A stretch of DNA of 64,000 nt from Streptomyces radicis (GTDB taxonomy: Bacteria; Actinomycetota; Actinomycetes; Streptomycetales; Streptomycetaceae): NCBI RefSeq assembly GCF_003626575.1, contig NZ_RBDY01000012.1, positions 122,954 through 186,953 on the forward strand. Direction: 5' to 3'. Positions 15,002 through 22,661 of this stretch are shown here, in pieces. Under the pieces are notes generated by a model. The model did not search any database. It was given only the letters and a program-made list of their open reading frames with translations, and was not told where the DNA came from. Position 1 is the stretch's first letter; each line of letters opens with the position of its first letter. A program made the position numbers and the translations under genes.

Positions 15002-16336
15002 ATGCCGCACTCCCCCGCGGGCCGCTCGCGCCCGTCACCGCTCGCGCCCTATGCCCGACTGCTGGCCGTGCCGGGCGCGTTGGCGTTCGCCGTGCCGGGG
15101 CTGCTGGCGCGGCTGCCGATGGCGATGTTCGGGGTGGCGACGGTGCTGATGGTCACCGAGCACCATGGCTCCTACGCGCTGGCCGGGGCGGTGGTGGCGA
15201 CCGGTCTCGCCGCGTCGACCGTGGGCGGGCCGCTGGTCGCGCGCCTCGTGGACCGGCGGGGGCAGGGGCGGGTGGCGCTTCCCGCGGCGGCGCTCGCGGC
15301 GACGGGCCAGGGGGCGCTCGTGGTGTGCCTGGTGACGGGGGCGCCGGTGTGGACGTGGTTCGCTTGCGCGGTGCTGGGGGCGGCGACGCCGAACACCGGC
15401 GGGATGTCGCGGGCGCGCTGGGCCCATCTGCTGCGCGGCTCGTCGCCCGAGCGGATATCGGCGCGGCACACGGCCAACTCCCTCGAACAGGCCATGGACG
15501 AGCTGTGCTTCGTGGGCGGGCCCGTGCTGGCCGCGCTCCTGTGCTCGGCGCTGTTCGTCGAGGCGGGCACGGTGGTGGCGGTGGCGCTGCTCGTGGTGGG
15601 GGTCGCGGCGTTCGCGGCGCGCCGTGACACGGAGCCGCCGCTGCCGGTGGGCGGCGGGGCCTCGGGGCCTGGACCGCTGCGGGCGCGGGGGATGCGGCCG
15701 CTGCTCGCGGCGTTCGTGTGCGCCGGGGTGGTGTTCGGGGCGATGGAGGTGGTGACGCTGGCGTTCGCCGACGAGCGGGGTCAACGGGCCTGGGGCGGGC
15801 CTGTGTTGGCGGCGCAGGCCGCGGGCTCGGCGCTGGCGGGGCTGCTGTTCGGGCTGCTCGCGGTGCGGGGCTCGGCGCGGACTCGGTTCGCGGTGTGCGC
15901 GGCGGCCATGACGGGGCTGATGGTCCTGCCCGCGCTGGTGGCGCGCACGGGGTCGCTGCCGCTGCTCGCCCCGGCGCTGCTGCTCGCGGGGATGGCCACG
16001 GCCCCCGCGATGGTGACCGGGATGACCCTGGCGCAGGACATCGCGCCGCCCGGGCGCCTCAACGAGACGATGACGCTGACGGTGGCGGCGCTCCTCGGCG
16101 GCATCGCGCTCGGCTCGGCGGGCGGGGGCGCGCTGGTGGAGGCCGGGGGCGCGGCGACGGGCTTCGCGCTGCCGGTGGCGGCGGCGGGCGCGGCGGCGCT
16201 CGTGGCCGCCGCCGGCGCGTGGGCGGAGTCCTACAGGGCGCGCAGGAAGTCGGCGGCGAGCGGCCCGGCGTCCGAGCCACCTGAGCCGCCGTCCTCGAGC
16301 ACGACGGCGAACGCCAGGTCGGAGTCGCCGAGATAG
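15002..16336 (+). CDS. MFS transporter
   Basis: A 444-residue major facilitator with about 12 hydrophobic segments, beginning after the polar N-terminus at ALAFAVPGLLARLP. Loops carry RLVDRRGQGRVALP-type motifs (motif A, GGPLVARLVDRRGQGR). Probable drug or metabolite exporter under the divergent LysR regulator. ATG 15002 has TAGGGG four bases upstream. The last 35 residues (RARRKSAASGP onward) are hydrophilic and are encoded by DNA antisense to the end of the penicillin-binding protein gene: the two genes overlap tail-to-tail by 106 bases. Confidence 0.85.
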   Translation: MPHSPAGRSRPSPLAPYARLLAVPGALAFAVPGLLARLPMAMFGVATVLMVTEHHGSYALAGAVVATGLAASTVGGPLVARLVDRRGQGRVALPAAALAATGQGALVVCLVTGAPVWTWFACAVLGAATPNTGGMSRARWAHLLRGSSPERISARHTANSLEQAMDELCFVGGPVLAALLCSALFVEAGTVVAVALLVVGVAAFAARRDTEPPLPVGGGASGPGPLRARGMRPLLAAFVCAGVVFGAMEVVTLAFADERGQRAWGGPVLAAQAAGSALAGLLFGLLAVRGSARTRFAVCAAAMTGLMVLPALVARTGSLPLLAPALLLAGMATAPAMVTGMTLAQDIAPPGRLNETMTLTVAALLGGIALGSAGGGALVEAGGAATGFALPVAAAGAAALVAAAGAWAESYRARRKSAASGPASEPPEPPSSSTTANARSESPR

Positions 16337-18111
16337 CCGATCATCCAGGCGTTGGTGGACAACTCCCCTTCCTCGTCGTGGAATTCGGCGGTGCCGGTCT
16401 TGCCGTGCGGCGTGCCGGGGACGCCGTCGAGGGCCGAGGCCGAGCCGTCGGTGACGGTCTCGCGCATCAGGTCGCGCAGCGCGTCGAGCGTCCCGTCGGA
16501 CAGGGCCGAAGCGGCCTCGTGGCGCTCATCGACGGCGTCGGGCACCAGGACGGGCTGTCTGAAGGTGCCGTCGGCGACGGTGGCGGCGACCGAGGCCATG
16601 ACCAGCGGGCTGGCCTGCACCTCGGCCTGGCCTATGAGCGAGGCGGCGAGCTGGTTGGGCGACCGCGCGGGCGGCACGGCCCCGTCGAACGTCACCGCGC
16701 CGACGTCCCACACCGCGCCGATGCCGAACGCCTCGGCCGTGGTGGGCAGGGTGTCGTCCTCGAACCGGTCGAGGTTCTCTATGAACGCGGTGTTGCACGA
16801 CTCGGTGAACGCCTCGCGCAGCGTGGTGTCGGGCCCGAGCTCGAACTCGCCCTGGTTCTCGAAGCGTTGCCCCTCGACCGTGGCGTACCGGGGGCAGCCG
16901 AGGACGTCGTCGGGCCCGGTGCCGCCCTCCAGGAGCGCCGCCGTGGTGACGACCTTGAAGGTGGAGCCGGGGGCGAGCTGTCCCTGGAGTGAGCGGTTGA
17001 ACCCGTCGGCCGGCCAGTCGGCGGCGGCCAGGATGTCCCCGGTGGAGGGCCGGACGGCGACGATGGAGCCGTCCCTTCCGAGGTCGGCGAGCGCCTCCTC
17101 GGCGGCCCGCTGGATGTCGGCGTCGATGGTGGTGGTGACGGGGGTGCCGGGCTCGCCGCCGCCCTGCTCGTGCAGGGTCTCGACGGCCTCGCCCGAGGCG
17201 CGGTCGGCGATGACGACGGCGCCGGACGAGGCGCCCGTGAGCTGCTCGTCGTAGCGCTCCTGGAGCCCCGAGGCGCCCGCGCCCGTGGCGGCGTCGAGCC
17301 CGCCGACGAGGGGGCGCGCGGCATGGGCAAGGGGCCGGACGGCCTCGGCGAACTGGAGCCCGGCGACGGCCCCGAGCGCCTCGGCGTGCTCCTGGTACGC
17401 CTCGTCCCTGAGGGTGACCACGGGCACGGCCTGGTCGGGGTCGGCCTCGTCGACCCGCTCGCGCAGGGCGTCGATGTCGATCCCGGCGTCGAGGTCGTCG
17501 AGCGCCTCGTAGGCGGCGTCGGGGTCGCCGAGCTGGGCGGGCCATATGGTGACGTCCCACACGGTGGCGAGCCCGGCCAGCTCCTCGCCGCCCGCGGCGA
17601 GGATGGGGGCGCGCCGGGCGTCCTCCAGGGTGAGCACGAGGGTCTGCCCCTCGGCGAGCGCGGGGTGCGCGACGGCGGAGGACCAGCGGACGGTCCACCC
17701 GTCGCCGCCCTCGCCCGGCAGCATCAGCGCGCTCGACTCATAGCCCCATTCGCCCATGCCCTCCAGGGTGAGGGTGGCGCTGAACGGGACGCTCAGGGCG
17801 CCGTCGGGCACGTCCTCGCCCTCGGGCTCCTCGCCCGGCCCGGTGGAGCGGAGGTCGACCGCCTCGGGCCGGGTGTTCTGCTGGATCGAGTCGAGCAGGG
17901 ACAGCGCGGCCTCGGGGTCGTCGGTGTGCCCGGCGGCCCCTTCGAGGTCGCCCTCGGCCCAGGCGTCGAGGAACGCGTCCGCACCGGCCCGCGCCTCCTC
18001 CCCGCTGTCGTCACCCCCGCCGCGCAGCACCAGAACGGCGATGACCGCCAGCGCGACGACGACGGCCACTCCCCCGACAAGCGCCCCGAGGCGCGCACGA
18101 TTCCTCCCCAT
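16231..18111 (-). CDS. Penicillin-binding protein (NTF2-like N-terminal domain plus transpeptidase)
   Basis: A 626-residue class B-like PBP. One N-terminal membrane helix (about 9-29), an NTF2-like MecA_N domain (about 40-150), a dimerisation region, and a transpeptidase domain with the catalytic tetrad motif PGSTFKVV, the SCN motif (TESCNTAF) and the KTG motif (GKTGTAEF). It cross-links peptidoglycan outside the membrane. ATG start at 18111, chosen because the membrane anchor follows directly. MecA_N/NTF2-type PBPs are common in Streptomyces and some have low beta-lactam affinity; whether this one does cannot be told. The gene is downstream of ssrA on the same strand but shielded by two terminator hairpins. 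Confidence 0.92.
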   Translation of the reverse strand: MGRNRARLGALVGGVAVVVALAVIAVLVLRGGGDDSGEEARAGADAFLDAWAEGDLEGAAGHTDDPEAALSLLDSIQQNTRPEAVDLRSTGPGEEPEGEDVPDGALSVPFSATLTLEGMGEWGYESSALMLPGEGGDGWTVRWSSAVAHPALAEGQTLVLTLEDARRAPILAAGGEELAGLATVWDVTIWPAQLGDPDAAYEALDDLDAGIDIDALRERVDEADPDQAVPVVTLRDEAYQEHAEALGAVAGLQFAEAVRPLAHAARPLVGGLDAATGAGASGLQERYDEQLTGASSGAVVIADRASGEAVETLHEQGGGEPGTPVTTTIDADIQRAAEEALADLGRDGSIVAVRPSTGDILAAADWPADGFNRSLQGQLAPGSTFKVVTTAALLEGGTGPDDVLGCPRYATVEGQRFENQGEFELGPDTTLREAFTESCNTAFIENLDRFEDDTLPTTAEAFGIGAVWDVGAVTFDGAVPPARSPNQLAASLIGQAEVQASPLVMASVAATVADGTFRQPVLVPDAVDERHEAASALSDGTLDALRDLMRETVTDGSASALDGVPGTPHGKTGTAEFHDEEGELSTNAWMIGYLGDSDLAFAVVLEDGGSGGSDAGPLAADFLRAL

Positions 18112-18197
18112 GTGCCGCACCCTACCCCCACCCACCGACAACCAAGGGTGGGTGGGCGGGGAGGAGGGGCGGGGCGGGTGGGGGAGGGCGGAGGCCG

Positions 18198-18398
18198 GGG
18201 GGTGCGGGTGGCGGAGCCTCCGCAACGCGAGGCGAAGCCGAGCAGAAACGACGAAGGCGACGAGGTCTGCGCTTTCCGCAGACACTCGTCGCCCATCGCC
18301 GAAGGGGGTGCGGGTGGCGGAGCCCCCGCTCGCGAGGCGAAGCCGAGCAAAAAAGAAGAGGGCGACCCGGTCCGCGCTTTCCGCGGACACAGATCGCC
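18198..18398. repeat. Tandem ~106-bp duplication carrying terminator hairpins
   Basis: Unit A (18198-18293) and unit B (18304-18398) share GGGGGTGCGGGTGGCGGAGC, GCGAGGCGAAGCCGAGCA and a hairpin whose stem bases differ between copies in a compensatory manner. The duplication fills most of the space between the PBP start and the ssrA 3' end. Confidence 0.8.
18256..18293 (-). terminator. Second (distal) hairpin after ssrA
   Basis: A stem of GGCGACGAG and GTCTGCG with their complements around a CTTTC loop and a single bulged A. On the minus strand it is followed by a weak T-rich run (TTCGTCGTTTC). Probably a back-up terminator. Confidence 0.55.
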
Positions 18399-18401
18399 CT
18401 C
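18347..18401 (-). terminator. Intrinsic terminator of ssrA
   Basis: On the minus strand, an outer stem GAGGGCGA/TCGCCCTC and inner stem GTCCGCG/CGCGGAC around a short loop are followed by TTCTTTTTT. It starts eight bases after the tmRNA 3' end: a canonical Rho-independent terminator. Confidence 0.85.
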
Positions 18402-18408
18402 GACCTCG

Positions 18409-18776
18409 TGGAGATGGCGGGAATCGAACCCGCGTCCAACGGAGCGGAAGGAGGGCTTCTCCGAGCGCAGTCCGCTGCGATTTTCTCGGCCCCGGAGATC
18501 ACGCGGACAAGTCTCCGACGGGCCCAGTCACTGTGTGGTGTCCCGTCAGCCCCCGTGACCGAGGCTAACGGTGGAGTCCCCTAGCTGATGCCAGGACCCG
18601 GGGCGGGGACGCACCCGGACTGACACTTCGCAGGTCGCTGCTCAGGCAGCGAGGGCGAAGGAATCGCGCTTGTTATTGGCGATTATTTTTTTGCGACATA
18701 TGGTTAACGAGATCATTGCCGCTTCCTCGGCTCGCTTCCCCTGCTTCGACATCCGCTGTCGAAACCGATCATCCCC
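18409..18776 (-). ncRNA. ssrA: Transfer-messenger RNA (tmRNA)
   Basis: Rescues stalled ribosomes with SmpB. The 5' end GGGGATGATCGGTTTCGACA pairs with the 3' end CATCTCC, forming the tRNA-like acceptor stem; the T-arm GGGTTCGATTCCCGCC is present. The tag frame (18680-18642) encodes ANNKRDSFALAA followed by TGA. The resume codon is GCC. The final CCA is not encoded (the DNA continues CGA), so it must be added enzymatically. About 368 nt. The S. coelicolor tag, as I remember it, is longer (ANTKRDSSQQAFALAA), so this tag has lost about four residues while keeping the ALAA degradation signal. smpB lies 73 bases upstream on the same strand. Confidence 0.95.
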
Positions 18777-18849
18777 ATGTGGAATTGACAACCAGGTGGG
18801 CCCCGGAGAAATTCCCGGGAGTCACCCGTGCACCACGCGCCAGTATACG

Positions 18850-19335
18850 TCAGGCCCGCTGCTTGCGGCGAGCGGCGGACATGGCCCGGTCCGCCTCGCG
18901 GCGGTCCTGCTTCTCGCGCAGGGTCTGCCGCTTGTCGAACTCCCGCTTGCCCCTGGCCAGCGCGATCTCGACCTTGGCGCGGCCCTCCTTGAAGTAGAGG
19001 GCGAGCGGGACGAGCGTGAGGCCGCTCTCCTGGGTCTTGCCGATGAGCTTGTCCAGCTCCTCGCGGTGCAGGAGGAGCTTGCGCTTGCGCCGGGCGCTGT
19101 GGTTGGTCCACGTGCCCTGGGCGTATTCCGGGATGTGCACGTTGTGCAGCCATGCCTCGCCGCCGTCGAGCTGGGCGAAGCCGTCGACGAGCGAGGCGCG
19201 GCCCTGGCGCAGCGACTTGACCTCGGTACCGGTCAGTACCAGACCGCACTCGTACGTGTCCAGAATGTGATAGTCGTGCCGCGCGCGCTTGTGCTGCGCG
19301 ATCATCTTGCGCGTGGTCTCTTTCCCCTTAGCCAT
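18850..19335 (-). CDS. smpB: SsrA-binding protein SmpB
   Basis: A 161-residue RNA-binding beta-barrel protein that delivers tmRNA to stalled ribosomes. Conserved blocks: ETTRKMIAQHKRARHDYHILDTYECGL-type N-terminus (short piece ARHDYHILDTYE), LTGTEVKSLRQGRASL, NVHIPEYAQG and a basic C-terminal tail (ADRAMSAARRKQRA) that enters the mRNA channel. ATG start. It sits directly upstream of ssrA and downstream of ctpA in the conserved ftsE-ftsX-ctpA-smpB-ssrA order. Confidence 0.97.
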   Translation of the reverse strand: MAKGKETTRKMIAQHKRARHDYHILDTYECGLVLTGTEVKSLRQGRASLVDGFAQLDGGEAWLHNVHIPEYAQGTWTNHSARRKRKLLLHREELDKLIGKTQESGLTLVPLALYFKEGRAKVEIALARGKREFDKRQTLREKQDRREADRAMSAARRKQRA

Positions 19336-19378
19336 GACCTGTCCACTGTACTGGCCTGGCCGCTCGATGGCCCCCGGG

Positions 19379-20497
19379 TTACGAGGGGGCGACCAGGCCC
19401 TCGAGCACCGTGCGGGCCTCGGCCTCGGGGTCGGCGCCCGGCTGGACGACGAGGTCGGGCAGGATGCCGTCGTCGTCGACGGTCCGGCCCGAGGGCGTCG
19501 CGTAGTGCCCGACGGTCAGCTCGGCCACGGAGCCGTCGGGCTGCTCGCTCGGCATCTGGACGGTGCCCTTGCCGAACGTGCGGCTGCCGACGATCACCGC
19601 GCGGTTGCGGTCCTGGAGTGCTCCGGTGAGCATCTCGGCCGAGCTCATGGTGGTGCCGTCGACGAGGACGACGAGCGGGGTGGTGGTGTCGCCGCCGCGC
19701 TCGGCGTGCAGCGCGTGCTGGGTGCCGTGCACGTCGTAGGTGGCGACGAGGCCGCCGTCGAGGAAGACGGAGGCGGCCCCCGCGGCCTCGGTCAGCAGGC
19801 CCCCGGCGTTCCCCCTGAGGTCGAGCACGATGGCGTCGCCCGGCTCGACCGCGTCGACGGCGTCGCCGAGCTGCTCGGCGGAGCCACGGGTGAACGTGCT
19901 CACATGGATGCGCGTGACGCCGGGCGCCTCGCGGGTGACGGTGACGGGCTCGGCGGTGAGCCGGGCCCGTTCCACCTCGGCCTCCCAGAAGTCGTCGTCG
20001 CGCACCAGGCCGAGCAGCACGGTGCTGCCGGGGCCCGCGAGCTCCTCCTGGTCGCTGCCGCGGAGCCTGCCCACGGCGTCGGTCACCGGGCGGCCGTCCA
20101 GGCCGACGCCGTCGATCGTGCGGATCTCGTCGCCCGCGCGGACCCCCGCGCGCTCGGCCGGGCTGTCCTCGTGGACCTCAGTGACCTCGATCCGGCCCTC
20201 CGCGGTCCTGATGACCGTTATGCCGGTGCCGACGTACTCGCCCTCCAGGCTCCACGCCACCCGCGCGTACTCCTCGGCGGAGTACGCCGCGGCCCAGCGG
20301 TCGCCGCTGCGGCTGACCAACTGCCCGGCGTCCTCCGCCGGTTCGCTGCCGTCGGCCGACTCGGGCCAGGAGCCGGTCGCCGCGCCGGTCATCAGGACAC
20401 CGGCGAAGACGCACGCCAGGGCGGCCCCGCGCCGCAGGGGGCGACGGGCCGAAATGTCGTGACACGGACGTGACATGCTGCGGAGTGTAGGACACAT
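19379..20497 (-). CDS. C-terminal processing serine protease (S41, CtpA-like)
   Basis: A 372-residue exported peptidase. An N-terminal signal/anchor (about 22-42, ALACVFAGVLMTGAATG) is followed by a PDZ domain (about 95-175, SPAERAGVRAGDEIRTIDG) and the tail-specific protease domain with GDAIVLDLRGNAGG, catalytic Ser in DGTTMSSAEM and catalytic Lys in RTFGKGTVQ. It cleaves proteins at or near the C-terminus outside the membrane. The start is uncertain: ATG 20497 or ATG 20476, neither with a strong ribosome site. It lies between ftsX and smpB; linkage to the FtsEX/cell-wall hydrolase pathway is conserved in Streptomyces. Confidence 0.92.
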   Translation of the reverse strand: MCPTLRSMSRPCHDISARRPLRRGAALACVFAGVLMTGAATGSWPESADGSEPAEDAGQLVSRSGDRWAAAYSAEEYARVAWSLEGEYVGTGITVIRTAEGRIEVTEVHEDSPAERAGVRAGDEIRTIDGVGLDGRPVTDAVGRLRGSDQEELAGPGSTVLLGLVRDDDFWEAEVERARLTAEPVTVTREAPGVTRIHVSTFTRGSAEQLGDAVDAVEPGDAIVLDLRGNAGGLLTEAAGAASVFLDGGLVATYDVHGTQHALHAERGGDTTTPLVVLVDGTTMSSAEMLTGALQDRNRAVIVGSRTFGKGTVQMPSEQPDGSVAELTVGHYATPSGRTVDDDGILPDLVVQPGADPEAEARTVLEGLVAPS

Positions 20498-20554
20498 ACG
20501 GGGGGCGCACGGGAGACGAACAAGGTGATGAGGCGGGGAAAAATCACACCCGCT

Positions 20555-21469
20555 TTACACCTTCAGGTACTTGCGCAGCGCGAAGAAAGCTGCAATGGAC
20601 GGCATCAACGCGCCCACGACCAGCACCCAGGGCAGCACCGAGAGCACCGCGTCCCAGCCCACGAAGTCGATCACTTGGATCTCGTCGGCGAGGAACGTGT
20701 CGATCGCGAACTGTTTGACCCCGACCAGCAGGACGCACGCGAGCAGCGCGCCCAGCATCCCCGCGATCGTGGCCTCAAGGATGAACGGCATCTGGATGTA
20801 GAAGCTGGACGCCCCCACGAGCCGCATGATCCCGGTTTCCCGCCGACGGCTGAACGCCGAGACGCGCACGGTGTTGACGATCAGCAGCAGGGCCACCACG
20901 AGCATGAGCGCCATGAGCCCGAGCGCGGCGTAGTTGACGCCGTTGAGCAGGTTGAACAGCGGCTCGAGCGTGGACCGTTGGTCGCGCACCGACTGCACGC
21001 CGTCGCGACCCGCGAACGCTGACGAGATCACCTCGTACCTCGTGGGGTCGGTCAGCTTGACGCGGAACGACTCCTGCATCTGGTCGGGCGTGACCACGGC
21101 CGCGATCGGCGAGTCCGCCTGCTGCTCCTGGTAGTGCTCGAACGCCTCCTCCGCCGTCTCGAAGTAGACGTTGTCGACGAGGTCGTACTCCTGGAGCTCG
21201 GCGTCGATCTGTTCCTTCTGCTCCTCGGTGACCGCGCCCCGCGCGCAGGCCGGGTCACCGGTCTCGGCGTCGTTGGCGTTGCAGAGGAATATCGACACCT
21301 CGACCCGGTCGTACCAGTAGTTCTCCATGCTGTTGACCTGCTTGCGGGCCAGCAGCGAGCCGCCGAGGAGGGCGAGCGAGAGAGCCACGGAGACGATGAC
21401 GGCCAGGGTCATCGTGACGTTGCGGCGGAGACCGACGCCGATCTCCGACAGGACGAAGTGGGCGCGCAT
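20555..21469 (-). CDS. ftsX: Cell division protein FtsX
   Basis: Membrane subunit of the FtsEX complex, which transmits ATP hydrolysis to extracellular peptidoglycan hydrolases. 304 residues with four hydrophobic segments: TM1 about 22-42, a large extracellular loop (about 43-170), and TM2-TM4 at about 180-205, 228-255 and 275-298. The extracellular domain has two cysteines (FLCNANDAETGDPAC) that could form a disulfide. ATG start with AAGGAC five bases upstream; 13 bases after ftsE. Confidence 0.96.
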   Translation of the reverse strand: MRAHFVLSEIGVGLRRNVTMTLAVIVSVALSLALLGGSLLARKQVNSMENYWYDRVEVSIFLCNANDAETGDPACARGAVTEEQKEQIDAELQEYDLVDNVYFETAEEAFEHYQEQQADSPIAAVVTPDQMQESFRVKLTDPTRYEVISSAFAGRDGVQSVRDQRSTLEPLFNLLNGVNYAALGLMALMLVVALLLIVNTVRVSAFSRRRETGIMRLVGASSFYIQMPFILEATIAGMLGALLACVLLVGVKQFAIDTFLADEIQVIDFVGWDAVLSVLPWVLVVGALMPSIAAFFALRKYLKV

Positions 21470-21482
21470 GGCGTCCTTTCAG

Positions 21483-22172
21483 TCAGTGCTGGTAGCCGTA
21501 GACGCCGCGGACCTGGTCGCGGACGAGACGGCCCCGTTCGAGCTCGATCACGCGCTTGCGCATCTGGTCGACGATCTGGGCGTCGTGGGTCGCCATGACG
21601 ACCGTGGTGCCCGTGCGGTTGATGCGGTCCAGCAGCTTCATGATGCCCACGGAGGTCTGCGGGTCGAGGTTGCCGGTCGGCTCGTCGGCGATCAGCAGCA
21701 TCGGGCGGTTGACGAACGCCCGTGCGATCGCGACGCGTTGCTGCTCACCGCCGGACAGCTCGCCGGGCATGCGGTCGTCCTTGCCGCCGAGGCCCACCAG
21801 ATCGAGCACCTCGGGAACGGTCTTGCGGATCTGACCGCGCGACTTGCCGATGACCTCGAGGGCGAACGCGACGTTCTCGCCCACGGTCTTGTTGGGCAGC
21901 AGCCTGAAGTCCTGGAAGACCGTGCCGAGCTGGCGGCGGACCTGGGGCACCTTCCAGTTGGAGAGGCGCGCGAGGTCCTTGCCCAGCACGTGGACGGTGC
22001 CCGTGCTGGCGCGCTCCTCGCGCAGTATCAGCCGCAGGAACGTCGACTTACCCGAGCCGGACGAGCCGACGAGGAAGACGAACTCGCCGCGCTCGATCTC
22101 CAGCGAGACATCGTGCAGGGCCGGCGCGTTCTGCCGGGGGTATGTCTTGGAGACGTTGTCGAATCGGATCAC
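21483..22172 (-). CDS. ftsE: Cell division ATP-binding protein FtsE
   Basis: ABC ATPase partner of FtsX. 229 residues, the usual length: MIRFDNVSKTYP start, Walker A GSSGSGKST, signature LSGGEQQR, Walker B MLLIADEPTGNLD, and H-loop THD. The GTG start at 22172 fits the conserved family N-terminus. The operon continues into ftsX, ctpA and smpB. It diverges from a small zinc-ribbon gene. Confidence 0.97.
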   Translation of the reverse strand: MIRFDNVSKTYPRQNAPALHDVSLEIERGEFVFLVGSSGSGKSTFLRLILREERASTGTVHVLGKDLARLSNWKVPQVRRQLGTVFQDFRLLPNKTVGENVAFALEVIGKSRGQIRKTVPEVLDLVGLGGKDDRMPGELSGGEQQRVAIARAFVNRPMLLIADEPTGNLDPQTSVGIMKLLDRINRTGTTVVMATHDAQIVDQMRKRVIELERGRLVRDQVRGVYGYQH

Positions 22173-22367
22173 GGTTACACCATGTCGGGACTGGGTACGG
22201 GGAGAAGGCTCCCCCTCGCTGGGGCAGACCCTACGCGAAGCGGCAGGCGATCCGCAGGCAGCGTCCCGACCCATCCCCTTTGTCCCGGTCCGCGTCCGGC
22301 GTTCTGCGCTTCCGGGCCGGGCCTGGCACAGTAGAGGGAGAGGGGGGAGATGAGAGGAGACGATCGC

Positions 22368-22562
22368 ATGACCGCCGACTGGCTGGTGTGCGCGAACTGC
22401 GCGGGGAGGGTGAGCGAGGGCCGCTGCGCCGTGTGCCGGGCCGAGCTGGCCCGGCTCAGGGAGGGGCGCGGTCCCTGGTCTCACTTCGGCAGCCCGGCGG
22501 CGTTGATCGCCCTGCTGCTGACCCTGGTCGCCGTGACCTTCCTGGTGACGCGGCCCACCTGA
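22368..22562 (+). CDS. Small zinc-ribbon membrane protein
   Basis: A 64-residue protein with two CxxC pairs in the first 25 residues (CANCAG and CAVCRA, a zinc ribbon), a short basic linker and one C-terminal transmembrane helix (ALIALLLTLVAVTFLV). ATG 22368 with GAGAGGAG eight bases upstream; an upstream ATG at 22350 is possible. Similar small proteins are found next to ftsE in other Streptomyces as far as I recall. Function unknown; the tail anchor places the zinc ribbon probably in the cytoplasm. Confidence 0.75.
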   Translation: MTADWLVCANCAGRVSEGRCAVCRAELARLREGRGPWSHFGSPAALIALLLTLVAVTFLVTRPT

Positions 22563-22589
22563 GCTCGCACAGGCTCCCACGAGAGCGCA

Positions 22590-22635
22590 CGAGGGGCCCG
22601 GAGCGACGGATCGATCCGTCGCTCCGGGCCCCTCG
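22590..22635. terminator. 46-bp perfect palindrome, bidirectional terminator
   Basis: Both arms of 23 bases (starting CGAGGGGCCCGG) match perfectly with no loop bases at the centre (GGATCGATCC). It lies between the converging zinc-ribbon and LAETG surface-protein genes, so it can end both transcripts. Confidence 0.85.
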
Positions 22636-22661
22636 CATGGTGCGACGGACTACCGACCCGC

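Noticed and set aside
12842..16336. A 1164-codon open frame running through the MarR, hemerythrin and LysR region into the MFS gene
   Set aside because: Only the part from ATG 15002 has a coherent protein (MFS transporter). The upstream part is antisense to three real genes and lacks domain features.
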